Of a stretch of DNA of 64,000 bases, positions 1 through 9,681 are shown in pieces; within the stretch, counting starts at the first letter, position 1, and each line of letters opens with the position of its first letter. The stretch covers positions 310,001 through 374,000 of the forward strand of contig JBMNIP010000002.1 of the NCBI GenBank assembly GCA_050951005.1, written 5' to 3'. The notes beneath the pieces are model-generated. The model had not been told where the DNA came from, searched no databases, and saw only the letters and a program-made list of their open reading frames with translations. The stretch comes from UMGS1519 sp050951005. Lineage in GTDB: Bacteria; Actinomycetota; Coriobacteriia; Coriobacteriales; Eggerthellaceae. The position numbers and the translations under genes were made by a program.

Positions 1-1
1 T

Positions 2-661
2 GACGCCCGCAACCTGCTGGTTGCCGAGAACCTTCCCGGCATCGTCGTTTCCGTCGACTATCGCCTGTCAGTGAACGGCATCTGCTACCCCAAGCCCCTT
101 GAGGACTGCATTGCCGCCTGGATGTGGCTCCACGACCACGCTGCCGAATTGGGCGGCGATCCGGACCGCATGGGCATCATGGGTACCAGCAGCGGGGGCA
201 ACCTGTCAGCCGGCCTGCAGCTGTGGATTCGCGACCACGAGCTCCCGCAACCGAAGCTCGTGGTGTTGGTGTGCGCCGCACTGAAGCGCGGGTTCAGCAC
301 CGCGAAGCTGGAATATGGAGAATTAGGTTCATCTGAAGCCCCGCTCGCCGCTTCCCCCGAATACCAATACCTTCCCGCTGACGGCAGCTATCCTCCCTAC
401 TACGCCTTCCCCGGGTATTGCCCCGACCTCTCCCACCTGGGACCGACCATGGTCATTGCGGCCGAATACGATCCTCTGCGTACCGAGGATGTCGAGTATG
501 CCTGCCGGCTGCTTTCCTCAGGTGTGCCGTGCGAGATGTACGTGGCACCGCGCGTCTCGCACGGTTACTGCGTTGTCGACCATCCGCTGATGCGATTCAC
601 CCAACGGATGATCACCGCCTCGTTCCGCCGCGAATTCGGCATGGAGACGGTGGAATTCTAG
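2..661 (+). CDS. alpha/beta hydrolase, HSL-type esterase (3' part, runs in from the left edge)
   Basis: The frame is open from base 2, so the start lies outside the window; about 219 codons are present. It looks like an alpha/beta-hydrolase-3 (hormone-sensitive-lipase type) esterase or acetyl hydrolase. The nucleophile elbow is GTSSGGN near base 181. The acid residue probably sits in AAEYDPLRTED (about 454-490) and the catalytic histidine in VSHGY (about 555-570). The oxyanion HGGG motif expected upstream is not in the window. Substrate cannot be told. It converges with the leftward gene that ends at 755, and a strong hairpin lies between them. Confidence 0.8.
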   Translation, partial: DARNLLVAENLPGIVVSVDYRLSVNGICYPKPLEDCIAAWMWLHDHAAELGGDPDRMGIMGTSSGGNLSAGLQLWIRDHELPQPKLVVLVCAALKRGFSTAKLEYGELGSSEAPLAASPEYQYLPADGSYPPYYAFPGYCPDLSHLGPTMVIAAEYDPLRTEDVEYACRLLSSGVPCEMYVAPRVSHGYCVVDHPLMRFTQRMITASFRREFGMETVEF

Positions 662-684
662 GCAAACCGTCCTACCGGGATTGC

Positions 685-724
685 AAGCGGGACGGTACCG
701 GTATCAACCGGTACCGTCCCGCTT
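685..724. terminator. perfect hairpin between convergent genes
   Basis: Bases 685-702 pair perfectly with 707-724 (18 bp, loop ATCA). The stem lies between the stops of the esterase (661) and the leftward gene ending at 755, so it can serve both. There is only a short pyrimidine run after it on the plus strand. Confidence 0.7.
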
Positions 725-754
725 CTCTCTTGCTTCCCGCAATGAAAACGAGGG

Positions 755-2056
755 CTATACCAAACGGTCGGTATTCACGGCGGTGATGTGCCCATCCGCA
801 TCGCGGAAGAAGCTGACCCTTCCATCGCTCGACGTATGGAACAGCTCGAACGTTCCCGGAGCAGCCGCATCCGCCCTATGATGGGCATCGTCATCGGACA
901 GGGCATCGTCATCGGACAGGGCATCGTCATCGGTACCTGGTTTCCCCTTCCGACCGTTGCCCTCTTTCGCGCGCGCTTCCCTCTCGTGCATCACGAACAG
1001 ATCATCGGGCGCCTCCGTTGCCTGACCGCGCGGAATCACCACGGAAGCCTCCGGATCTTCTTCATGTCTCAGGAAGAATTGCGGAAAGCGGTGCTTGCGC
1101 TGCTCCTTCCTTAAGCGCTTACGCTCTTCTTTCTCCTCGCGTTCCTTGAGGATGGCACGTTCCGCATGGGAGTGGGAGGAAAAGCCGATGGAGATGCTCG
1201 GTTCGCCTTCTGCCGGCTGCGGATCGGCGGGCTTCGATCCGCCTTGTCCCGGGGCACTCGGGGTTCCCTTGTCAACCTTCGGAGTACGGTCGGTATCGGA
1301 GCGCATCATACGTTCGCGCTCGGCATACTCGGCGTGCACTTCTTCGGTTAGCTCCTCGTTGCCCGCCGTCTCAAGTTCGTCGGCGGTTGGGAGGATAACA
1401 GCTACCGGATCATCATAGAGGCTTGCCTGTGCAGCCGCAGCAGCATAGCGGTCCTTCTCGTCCTCGTCTTCGGCCTGATACACCATCTCGGCATTCAGCA
1501 TCTGAACCACATTCACGGGTGCGGTATCGCCCCGCCAGCGGCCTTTATCATCGTATCTCGGGTCAGGCTGCTGCCCCGCGTCTGCAGCATCGGATAGCGC
1601 TTCGTCCCGAGCCTCGGCCGCATCCTCTGATTCGACGGGCTCCTCGGAATCGGCTGCCGCGGGAGGCGCCGGGATATCGTCCTCTTCCTGAGCGGCTTGA
1701 TTGCCCGGCCCGTCCAACCGGGCGTCTGCCTCAGTTCCAGAATGCGCTGCCGTCTCTTCGGCCGACACTTCGACGGTGCTGTCCGGGATTCCATCGACAG
1801 ACGCGCCTGCGGCTTCCTCGTCCAATGGCCCTTCTGCGGTTTGCAGGGCCTTAACCAGAGAGATGTTGGCTTCGGCAATCGTGCGAAGCTCTTCGGCCAT
1901 GGCGCGGCGCTCCGCACCGTGGACCTTATGGTCGGCAAGCTCGTCGGCAATCTCCATCACCCGGGTCCATGATTGCGTGCGCAAATCGGCATCGAGCGCG
2001 GCAATCTGCCGTGCCAACGATTGGATGCGTTCTCCGATTTCGTTCGAGGATGCCAT
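755..2056 (-). CDS. acidic, low-complexity protein of unknown function
   Basis: About 433 residues, not recognised as a known family. The ATG at 2056 is chosen because GGAAGGAA lies a few bases upstream; an in-frame extension to 2110 is possible. The first 80 or so residues look like amphipathic helices (ERIQSLARQIAALDADL, later AMAEELRTIAEANISLVKAL). The middle is a long Glu/Asp/Ala/Pro-rich, probably disordered stretch. A charged Lys/Arg/Glu stretch (EREEKEERKRLRKEQRKH) follows. The C-terminus has a small folded-looking tail (FELFHTSSDGRVSFFRD). No signal peptide or membrane segment is seen. An 18-bp tandem repeat near the 3' end encodes repeated ALSDDD. It lies downstream of truA and may share its transcript. 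Confidence 0.7.
   Translation of the reverse strand: MASSNEIGERIQSLARQIAALDADLRTQSWTRVMEIADELADHKVHGAERRAMAEELRTIAEANISLVKALQTAEGPLDEEAAGASVDGIPDSTVEVSAEETAAHSGTEADARLDGPGNQAAQEEDDIPAPPAAADSEEPVESEDAAEARDEALSDAADAGQQPDPRYDDKGRWRGDTAPVNVVQMLNAEMVYQAEDEDEKDRYAAAAAQASLYDDPVAVILPTADELETAGNEELTEEVHAEYAERERMMRSDTDRTPKVDKGTPSAPGQGGSKPADPQPAEGEPSISIGFSSHSHAERAILKEREEKEERKRLRKEQRKHRFPQFFLRHEEDPEASVVIPRGQATEAPDDLFVMHEREARAKEGNGRKGKPGTDDDALSDDDALSDDDAHHRADAAAPGTFELFHTSSDGRVSFFRDADGHITAVNTDRLV
883..933 (-). repeat. 18-bp in-frame tandem repeat, about 2.8 copies
   Basis: The unit GGGCATCGTCATCGGACA runs at 883-900 and 901-918, then partially at 919-933. It lies inside the acidic protein and adds DDDALS units, so copy-number change would keep the frame. 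Confidence 0.9.
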
Positions 2057-2136
2057 GCACGTTCCTTCCGCCATCTGGGAATTGTTAGATAGCCCCATTA
2101 TAGGCAACAACGAACGCGAATACGGGCATTAACTGT

Positions 2137-3015
2137 CTAGCTGGGAATTCCGTCGCGATAACCGACATGCCAGAATACCAGGCCGCTAGCGGGAGCATTC
2201 TCTCCTGCAGCCGACCGATTGCGGGCATCGAGTACTTCCTGGACCCATTCCGGTTCATGCCGTCCGCGCCCGACGGCAACCAACGTGCCCACAATGGCCC
2301 TGATCATCGAATGCAGGAAGGCATTTCCCACTACGCGCACGCACAGGCCGGATTCCCCGAAAAGCGAGAACGGATCGATGGAAAGCTCGTAAAGCGTCCG
2401 CACCGTGTTGCGGTCCCTTGCCGAGACCGCTAAGCAGAAGCTGTTGAAATCGTGCTCGCCGACCAATAGCCTTGCTGCCCGATCCATCGCCTCGGCATCG
2501 AGATCGCTACCGACATGCCATGCATACCGGCGCATGAACACCGGAGGAATGGCACCCGGCACGATGAAATACCGATATTCCCGCTCGTAGGCAGAAAATC
2601 GTGCTGAGAAGCCCAAGGGCATCGGCGTCAGCGAACGGATGGCGATCTCTTCACCGGACAGCGCGTTCACGGAACGCCTCAGCCGGAAAAGGTTGCGCTT
2701 GTCGAGCTCCCCTTCCGCAAACGGAAGGCTGATCACTTGTCCCAGAGCATGCACGCCGGCATCGGTGCGGCCGGCGCACACCATCTGCACTGGCCGATGG
2801 AGTGCGGTTGAGAACGCCTGCTCCAATCGGCCCTGCACTGTCTCCTGCCCCGGCTGGCGTGCGAAACCGGCAAAGGAGGCACCGTCGTAGGAAACCACCG
2901 CCGCAAGCTGCCCGACCGCTGGGACAACGGTCCCATCGTCTTGCTGGATGCCAGTCGGCTCCTCCGGCACGAATCCCGGCATCTCATCGGCTGCTTGCGG
3001 CATACGTTGCCCCAT
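2137..3015 (-). CDS. truA: tRNA pseudouridine(38-40) synthase TruA
   Basis: TruA isomerises uridines 38-40 in the anticodon arm of tRNAs. The catalytic aspartate is in CAGRTDAGVHALGQV, and the N-terminal core VVSYDGASFAGFARQ and the later RTLYEL/GNAFLHSMIRAIVGT blocks match the family. From the ATG at 3015 (GGGGA eight bases upstream) the protein is 292 residues, with an extra 30-residue N-terminal tail compared with the usual size; an ATG at 3003 is also possible. The frame stays open further upstream into dnaE, but that segment does not look like protein. It follows dnaE by 28 bases and is probably cotranscribed. Confidence 0.93.
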   Translation of the reverse strand: MGQRMPQAADEMPGFVPEEPTGIQQDDGTVVPAVGQLAAVVSYDGASFAGFARQPGQETVQGRLEQAFSTALHRPVQMVCAGRTDAGVHALGQVISLPFAEGELDKRNLFRLRRSVNALSGEEIAIRSLTPMPLGFSARFSAYEREYRYFIVPGAIPPVFMRRYAWHVGSDLDAEAMDRAARLLVGEHDFNSFCLAVSARDRNTVRTLYELSIDPFSLFGESGLCVRVVGNAFLHSMIRAIVGTLVAVGRGRHEPEWVQEVLDARNRSAAGENAPASGLVFWHVGYRDGIPS

Positions 3016-3043
3016 CTTGGCGATTCCCCGGCTTTCGAATGCC

Positions 3044-6000
3044 CTAGGAGGCGATTTTCCAGATTGCCCGGCCGAAGAGCGCGGCGATACGGCTGAGCAG
3101 GGCCGAGTTGCGCGCATCGACCGTACCGGGAAGCTCCGCCCTGAAGCAGCGTCCGTCCGCCTGCTCGACGAAGAGGACCACGCCGTCCCTGCCGGGGAAC
3201 TGCTTGAGCAGCTGGCTCAATTGGATCGAGACGTTCTGACTGAAGTCGGCAGAGCCGATATGCAGCTCAAGCTTCTCGGGCTCGCGCTGGGCATCCGCCT
3301 CGGTCAGCTCCATCTCCTTGACCTCGTAGCAGATCATCTGATTGCCGCGATCGGTATGCTCGAACTTGCCTTTGACTTGGACGATGGCATCCTCGTACAG
3401 GGCATCGGCATTCTTGTCGTAGTCGAAGCATATGGCCTCGACCTGTCCGGTCGTATCCTCCAGGGTGAAAGTGGCCATCTTCTTGTTCTTCTTGGTCATG
3501 CGGGTGCCCACACCGGAAATCATGCCGGCGAATGTGCCGTTGCGGTCCTTCTCGGCCTCCAGCAAATCGCCGATGGAGTATTTCGCGGTCCGTGCCAGCG
3601 CATTCTGATATGGGTTCAACGGGTGGTCGGATACATAGATGCCCAGGATCTCCTTCTCGAAGGCGAGCAACGTTTTGCGATCCCATTCCACCCCATCGGG
3701 CTCGGGGATCTCGTCGGCAAAACCCGAGTCGGCATCGTCGGCGAATATGTCGAAGAAACTGCCCTGACCGTTCTGGCGATCCTTCTGGCGCTTGGCAGCG
3801 CTCTCCAGAAGCGGGGTCTCGTCCAGGAAGTACATCAAATGCTTGCGGGTGTAGCCGGTGGAGTCGAAGGCGCCCGCTTTAATCAGCGACTCGAGCACCT
3901 TGCGGTTGTATACCCGGTTATCCAAACGGTTCACGAAGTCTTGCAGGCTGGTGTAGCGCCCGCCGCGTTCCCGTTCGGCGATGATCTCCTCGGCTACTTT
4001 CTCGCCGACTCCGCGCACACCCACCAAACCGAAGCGGATGCCCTCGTCGGTTGGCGTGAACTCTGTGTTCGACGAGTTGATATCCGGAGGCAATACGGCG
4101 ATGTGAGAACGCGTGCAGCTGGAGATGTAATGGATCAGCTTATCGTTCTTGCCCATATAGCTGGACAGGACGGCGGCCATGTACTCGTTCGGGTAATGCG
4201 CCTTCATGTACGCGGTGCGCATCACCAGGATGGCGTATGCGGCGGAATGCGACTTGTTGAAGGCGTACTTTGCGAACTTCTCGGCGTCGTTCCAGATCTC
4301 CTTGGCGATTTCCAGCGAATAGCCGTTTTCGACCGCGCCGTTGTTCCAGTCCTCCTGCAGCTGGCGCATGATATCGAGCTTCTTCTTACCCATGGCCTTG
4401 CGCAGCTTGTCTGCCTTGCCGGCCGAGAAACCGCTCATGACCATGGACACCTGCATGATCTGTTCCTGGTAGACCATGGTGCCGTAGGTCTCCTCCAGAA
4501 TCGGGCGCAGGCGGTCGTCGTAGTAATGGACCGGCTTCTTGCCTTGGACGACCTTCACATAGTCTTCGACCATGCCCGACTCCAACGGACCCGGACGGTT
4601 CAGCGCAATGGATGCGACAACATCGGAGAAACGATGCGGCGGAATCTGGTTGAACAAGCTGACATACAGCTGGCCCTCCACCTGGAACAGGCCATCCATG
4701 TTCCACGGTAGCTCGCCGCGCATCAAAGCAAAGGCCTTCTCGTCGTCAGTGGGTATCTCCTCGGCCACCATATGCTTGCCGGTGGTCGCCTCCACGTTTG
4801 CACAGGCACGCGATAGAACGCCCAACGTGCGCAAACCCAGGAAGTCCATCTTCAACAGGCCCAGGTCCGGCGTATAGTGGCCATCGTATTGGGTGATGAT
4901 GCCGCCACCCTTCGTATCGCGTTTCATGGGCACATGGTCGGCCATAGGATCGCGGCAGATGATGGTAGCGCAGGCATGCACGCCCTCGCCGCGGATATTG
5001 CCCTCGATGGAGCGTGCCGCTTCGATGACCGCGCGCGAATCGGGCTCGTCCTCGTACATCTTCTTCAGATCCGGATTCGTCTCGAGCGCCTTGTCGATGG
5101 TGATGCCGAGCTCGTTGCCGATGGCCTTGCAGATGCGGTCGCCCACGCCATAAGGGAAACCCAGCACGCGCGCTGCATCGCGCACCGCGTTCTTCGCCTG
5201 CAGCTTGCCGAAGGTGATGACGCCCGAAACGTGGTCTTCGCCGTAGAATTCGCGGATGTGGTCGATGACGTCCTGACGATGCTGGTCGTCGAAGTCGACG
5301 TCGATATCGGGCATCTCCACGCGTTCGGGGTTCAGGAAGCGTTCGAACATCAGGCCGTTGGCAATCGGGTCCAGGTCGGTGATGCCCATTGCATAGGTGC
5401 AGATGGCACCTGCTGCCGAACCGCGTCCCGGGCCGACGCCGATGCCGTGGTCGCGCGCCCATTGGATGTACTCCTGCACGATAAGGAAGTAGGCCGGGAA
5501 TCCCTGTTGGATGATGATGCCGGCCTCGTATTCATAGCGCTCCGAGACCGAGATCTCCTTGCCCATGTTGTCGGTGACGACGACATTGCGCCAGTCCTTG
5601 CCGTAGCGCTTCTCCAGGCCGACCTCGCACTGATGGCGGAACCACGACTCCTCCGTTTCGCCTTCGGGCAGCGGGAACTTCGGCAGGATGGAGTCGCGCT
5701 CCAGCTCGACATCGCATTTCTCAGCCACCTCAACGGTGTTGTCGCAGGCCTCGGGGAACTCGCGCATGGCCTCGCGCATTTCCTCCTCGGTCTTCATATA
5801 GAACTCCTGGTTGGCGAACCGCATGCGGTTCGGGTCATCCATCTGGGAGTTCGTGCCGATGCACAGGATGATGTCCTGCTTGCGGGCGTCTTCCTTGTTC
5901 AGGTAGTGGAAGTCATTGGTGGCGATGGTCTTCAGGCCTGCCTGCTTGGCCACCTGGGCCAACTGGCGGTTGAGTTCGGTCTGGGTCATGCCGCCGTCGG

Positions 6001-6553
6001 TGGTGATGCCCTGGTTCTGCAGCTCGATGTAGAAATCGCCGGGCGCGAACACCGAGGCGAACTTCTTGGCCCAGGTTACCGCATCGTCGAATTGACGGTT
6101 GTCCAACAGACGAGGGATGATGCCGGCCACGCACGCCGACGTTCCGATGAGGCCCTCACCATATTTCTGGAGCATCTCGAAGGTCGTGCGCGGCTTGTAG
6201 TAGAAGTTGTCTACATGCGATTCGGAAACCAGATGCACCAGGTTGTGGTAGCCAACATTGTTCTTTGCCAGAAGGATCATGTGATAAAGCGGCGGCTTGC
6301 CCTGGCGCTTCAGCTCGGAGTCGGTGGTGAAGTAGATTTCGCAGCCGTAGATGGGTTTCACGTGCTTGCCCGTTTCTTTTTCCACCTTTTCGACGCAATC
6401 GGCAAGCTCCGGCACGCCGCTCATGACGCCATGGTCGGTAATCGCCACAGCCGGCATGTCGCAGTCGGCTGCCTTGCGCACCATCTCGTAAACGTGCGTT
6501 GCCCCGTCGAGCAGGGAATACTCAGTGTGATTATGCAGGTGGACAAAAGCCAT
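3044..6553 (-). CDS. dnaE: DNA polymerase III subunit alpha
   Basis: This is the replicative polymerase catalytic subunit, 1169 residues, the normal length for DnaE1. In order it shows an N-terminal PHP domain starting FVHLHNHTEYSLLDG, the palm with PDIDVDFDD (catalytic aspartates at about 416 and 418), the fingers with GEGVHACATIIC and the FNKSHSAAYA block, a helix-hairpin-helix (GVRGVGEKVAEEII), and a C-terminal OB fold around 1010-1060 (MATFTLEDTTGQVEAICF). It is not the Gram-positive PolC type. The ATG at 6553 is preceded by GGGG. It heads a leftward group with truA. Confidence 0.97.
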   Translation of the reverse strand: MAFVHLHNHTEYSLLDGATHVYEMVRKAADCDMPAVAITDHGVMSGVPELADCVEKVEKETGKHVKPIYGCEIYFTTDSELKRQGKPPLYHMILLAKNNVGYHNLVHLVSESHVDNFYYKPRTTFEMLQKYGEGLIGTSACVAGIIPRLLDNRQFDDAVTWAKKFASVFAPGDFYIELQNQGITTDGGMTQTELNRQLAQVAKQAGLKTIATNDFHYLNKEDARKQDIILCIGTNSQMDDPNRMRFANQEFYMKTEEEMREAMREFPEACDNTVEVAEKCDVELERDSILPKFPLPEGETEESWFRHQCEVGLEKRYGKDWRNVVVTDNMGKEISVSERYEYEAGIIIQQGFPAYFLIVQEYIQWARDHGIGVGPGRGSAAGAICTYAMGITDLDPIANGLMFERFLNPERVEMPDIDVDFDDQHRQDVIDHIREFYGEDHVSGVITFGKLQAKNAVRDAARVLGFPYGVGDRICKAIGNELGITIDKALETNPDLKKMYEDEPDSRAVIEAARSIEGNIRGEGVHACATIICRDPMADHVPMKRDTKGGGIITQYDGHYTPDLGLLKMDFLGLRTLGVLSRACANVEATTGKHMVAEEIPTDDEKAFALMRGELPWNMDGLFQVEGQLYVSLFNQIPPHRFSDVVASIALNRPGPLESGMVEDYVKVVQGKKPVHYYDDRLRPILEETYGTMVYQEQIMQVSMVMSGFSAGKADKLRKAMGKKKLDIMRQLQEDWNNGAVENGYSLEIAKEIWNDAEKFAKYAFNKSHSAAYAILVMRTAYMKAHYPNEYMAAVLSSYMGKNDKLIHYISSCTRSHIAVLPPDINSSNTEFTPTDEGIRFGLVGVRGVGEKVAEEIIAERERGGRYTSLQDFVNRLDNRVYNRKVLESLIKAGAFDSTGYTRKHLMYFLDETPLLESAAKRQKDRQNGQGSFFDIFADDADSGFADEIPEPDGVEWDRKTLLAFEKEILGIYVSDHPLNPYQNALARTAKYSIGDLLEAEKDRNGTFAGMISGVGTRMTKKNKKMATFTLEDTTGQVEAICFDYDKNADALYEDAIVQVKGKFEHTDRGNQMICYEVKEMELTEADAQREPEKLELHIGSADFSQNVSIQLSQLLKQFPGRDGVVLFVEQADGRCFRAELPGTVDARNSALLSRIAALFGRAIWKIAS

Positions 6554-6873
6554 GAGAAACTACCCCGGATTCGCTATTCCTTCGATTTCATTGAATGATT
6601 CTAGCAGCCGCGCCTGCTGCAAACAGCGAACAAACGGTGGTTTTTCGCAGGACTTGGAAAGGACCTGAAGGCCCCCGTGTGCGCTCGGTGTTCAAAGAAC
6701 ATCGATTCCGATTGCATCCGAATTTGCCTATTTTCCGACATTGACACATTCATTTGGGCAAACGAGCGCTTTACGCTTCAGAATCTGCTACATTCATTTG
6801 AATAGGGGACATACTTGCATGGCGTATCAGTTTTTTTCGCGATTCGCCGATACGGTATAAGGAATTTGGGGGA
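6554..6873. promoter_or_regulatory. 320-bp AT-richer divergent region between dnaE and the glycosylation cluster
   Basis: No gene is seen. It holds a TTGACA at 6741-6746 and two identical 11-bp direct repeats ACATTCATTTG at 6746-6756 and 6790-6800, 44 bp apart. No convincing -10 box pairs with the TTGACA. It presumably carries the promoter of the rightward yfhO-like gene and of dnaE. Confidence 0.4.
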
Positions 6874-9681
6874 ATGGAAATATCTTCACGGCCTGAAGGC
6901 TTCGGCCTCGGCAGTCGCACCCGGCAATCGGGCTCCGCCACGAAGAGCAAAAGCTGGATCGACCGCATTGGCTTTTGGAAGACCTATACGCTGCTATTCA
7001 CGGTTGTCGCCGTGCTCTGCCTCTGCTGGTTCGCATTAGCTGGCAGTTCGTTTATCTGGGAGGGCGACGGCTGGTCCCAGCACTTCCGCGCCTACATTTA
7101 TTACGGACGATGGCTACGCGAAATCGCCGGCAGCCTCCTTTCGGGAGCCGGGCTCGTCGTTCCGCAATGGGACTTCTCCTTCGGCGAAGGCAATGACGTA
7201 CTGGACACGCTGCACTACTATGCCATCGGCAGCCCCTTCACTCTAGGTTGCGCTTTTGTGCCCGATCAATACATGCACATCTATTACGATGCGATGGTCG
7301 TCGTGCGCTTGTACCTTGCCGGGTTGGCGTTCTGCAAGCTCTGCATAGAATGCGGGCTTTCCAACCGGCATGCGATCATCGCCGGCGCCGTCACCTATGC
7401 CTTTTGCGGGTGGTCCGCTTACTGCCTGTGGCGACACCCCTTCTTCCTGGATCCGTTAATCTGGATGCCCCTGCTGGTGCTCGGCATTGAGCGAATCATC
7501 CGCAACGGAAAGCCCTGGATATTCGTCTGGTCCGTTTTTCTTTCATGCATCTCCAACGTCTACTTCGCTTGGATGCTCGCGTTGCTCGCTGTTGTGTACC
7601 TGGTAGTCAGGCTCGTGTTCCTGAATGCAACACGCGGGCAGCGCCCGCGCATCCTCGGTCGAGTATTCGCCTACGCACTGCTCGGCATCGCAATGGCTGC
7701 CGTTATCATGGTACCCATGGCGGGCTTCGTGCTCGGAGACACCAGAAGCGGCGGATTCAATCCTGCCGGCCTCTTTTACTCGATTGAGGACTATGCGCTC
7801 ATCTTCGTCAGCTTGATGTCCGTGAAGCCCGGCGGCGCCAATTGGGAATGGGTCTCTCTGGGCGGACCGGCGATACTTGCCGCCCTGATCGCCCTCGTGA
7901 AAGGCGATAGCAAGGTTATCAGAACCTTGCTCGTTATCGCGTTCGTCTTCTCCCTCTTCCCGGTTCTCGGTCAGATATTCAACGGCTTCTCCTATGCGGC
8001 AAATCGCTGGTCCTTCGCATTGGCCCTTGTCGTTTGCTATGCCCTAACGGCAAACTGGGAGCAGCTTGTCGAGAAGCCCGACCGAAAAACCGTACTCGGA
8101 CTGGCGATTTTCCTAGTCATCTACGCTGTGATCTGCGGCTGCGCAGTGGCCATACAGCCTTCATCGGACAACCGCATCCTCTTTGCCCCCATCGCCTGGC
8201 AGATCGGTCTTGCCTTTCTGTTCGTAGGCATTGCCGTTCTGGGAACCAAGCGCACCGGTCTGCCCGTTCAAGGCCTTGCGCTTTCTCTGGCAATTGCCGC
8301 GGTCGCCATCAACTGCTTTTGGATGTACACCCCTGCTGGCTATAATTTTGCCGGCATAACGATACCCTCGAAACTCGCAAGCTCGAATTTGAATGCAAGC
8401 GTTGTCGACAAGTTGCCCGCCCCGCAAGACGCATTCTTTCGTACCACCGTAGAACCTCAGGCATCGGAGCCGAAGAATGCCAATGTAACTGCCGGGCGCT
8501 CGACAACGCAATATTACTGGTCGTTCTCCAATCAGGCAGTAGCCCAATACCGCACGAACCTCGGTATGATCGAGCCACTCAATTACGAATATTCAGGTTA
8601 TGAGGCAAGTACTAACCTGCTGGCCAATGCTTCGGTGAAATATTGCGCCGTCGCTTCAGGAAAAAATACGCCGCTACCCTATGGATATCATTTTATCGAG
8701 GAGATAGAGACCGGTGGATCGCTTCCGAAGGGCATAGCCTCCTCAACGCATTCTCTCTCCGAATACGATATTTATGAGAACAATTATCCGATGCCCTTCG
8801 CCTATACCACCGACAGCCAGATGAGCTCTGAATCATGGATGGGTTTGGGATTGGTAGAACGCCAATCCGTCCTGCCTGGAACCGCCGTGCTTAAGAACAC
8901 GCAAGACGGTATTTCCATCGTCGACACCGGCTCAAATACAAAGACCTTGCATTATCGCACCAAGAAGAAGAACCTCACGCTGGAAGACAATGGAGTGAAA
9001 GTAACGAAGAAGAAATCCTCACTGACCCTTGAATTCGAGGGCCAGAATGACAGCGAGACCTATATCGAACTGGAAGGGTTCGACTATCCTGCAGCGAAGA
9101 ATTCGAACGTTCCGAGCGAGGTAACCTTGAATTTGGAGCTCGATGACGGCACATCCACCAAACTGAATTATCGGACTACCTCGGATCTCCATTATCCAGA
9201 TGTCCATGATTTCGCGATAAACCTCGGCTATCACAAGAGTGCTCCGAAGAAAGCAACCTTGACCTTCTCCAACACCGGGACCTATTGCTTCAAGTCGCTT
9301 AAGGTGAAATCTCTTTCGATGGACGGTTACCGGGAAAAGATCAAGAAACTCCAGAATCGTGCTGCCCAGAATACCGTCTTTACGACCAATGCCGTCACTG
9401 CCGATTTCAATTCCGAAGGCGATTCGCTTGCCTGCTTCTCAATTCCCTACGGCAAGGGCTGGGAAGCCTCCGTGGACGGCAGGAAGACCGAAGTGCTGCA
9501 GAACCTTGCCTACCTGGCAGTGCCGCTTGAAAGCGGTCATCATACGGTGGAACTCCGTTACCACACACCATACTTGAGCCTTGGCTTGTCAATAAGCGCC
9601 GTTGCGTTCGCTATTTTGATACTGCTGTCGGCCCTCCAACACCGCAGCAGGCAAATCCGAGGAAAGCATGCCACGAAATGA
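6874..9681 (+). CDS. YfhO-family multi-pass membrane protein (GT-C type glycosyltransferase), copy 1
   Basis: 935 residues. After a short cytoplasmic tail there is a run of about a dozen hydrophobic segments (residues 30-490), then a large soluble extracytoplasmic domain (about 500-900) and a last membrane span. The first external loop has EGDGWSQHFRAYIYYG, with an acidic residue placed as in GT-C enzymes, followed by GEGNDVLDTLHYYAIG. The C-terminal region has the YfhO signature PYGKGWEASVDG. In Bacillus and Listeria, YfhO-type proteins move a sugar from a polyprenyl-phosphate carrier onto a teichoic acid outside the membrane; that role here is inference. The next gene (gtrA-like) overlaps its stop as ATGA. 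A paralogue lies at 12749. Confidence 0.88.
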   Translation: MEISSRPEGFGLGSRTRQSGSATKSKSWIDRIGFWKTYTLLFTVVAVLCLCWFALAGSSFIWEGDGWSQHFRAYIYYGRWLREIAGSLLSGAGLVVPQWDFSFGEGNDVLDTLHYYAIGSPFTLGCAFVPDQYMHIYYDAMVVVRLYLAGLAFCKLCIECGLSNRHAIIAGAVTYAFCGWSAYCLWRHPFFLDPLIWMPLLVLGIERIIRNGKPWIFVWSVFLSCISNVYFAWMLALLAVVYLVVRLVFLNATRGQRPRILGRVFAYALLGIAMAAVIMVPMAGFVLGDTRSGGFNPAGLFYSIEDYALIFVSLMSVKPGGANWEWVSLGGPAILAALIALVKGDSKVIRTLLVIAFVFSLFPVLGQIFNGFSYAANRWSFALALVVCYALTANWEQLVEKPDRKTVLGLAIFLVIYAVICGCAVAIQPSSDNRILFAPIAWQIGLAFLFVGIAVLGTKRTGLPVQGLALSLAIAAVAINCFWMYTPAGYNFAGITIPSKLASSNLNASVVDKLPAPQDAFFRTTVEPQASEPKNANVTAGRSTTQYYWSFSNQAVAQYRTNLGMIEPLNYEYSGYEASTNLLANASVKYCAVASGKNTPLPYGYHFIEEIETGGSLPKGIASSTHSLSEYDIYENNYPMPFAYTTDSQMSSESWMGLGLVERQSVLPGTAVLKNTQDGISIVDTGSNTKTLHYRTKKKNLTLEDNGVKVTKKKSSLTLEFEGQNDSETYIELEGFDYPAAKNSNVPSEVTLNLELDDGTSTKLNYRTTSDLHYPDVHDFAINLGYHKSAPKKATLTFSNTGTYCFKSLKVKSLSMDGYREKIKKLQNRAAQNTVFTTNAVTADFNSEGDSLACFSIPYGKGWEASVDGRKTEVLQNLAYLAVPLESGHHTVELRYHTPYLSLGLSISAVAFAILILLSALQHRSRQIRGKHATK

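Noticed and set aside
883..933. Short tandem repeats as a possible CRISPR or mobile-element mark
   Set aside because: Units are 18 bp with no spacers and lie in frame inside a gene.
3016..3117. Longer TruA start reading back into dnaE
   Set aside because: The extra 34 residues are Ser/Pro/Arg-rich with no homology, and overlap the dnaE coding end.
2948..6598. Two long plus-strand reading frames opposite dnaE (587 and 573 codons)
   Set aside because: They are antisense shadows of a clear DnaE. Their translations are rich in Leu/Val/Gly/His without domains, as expected from GC-rich codon mirroring.
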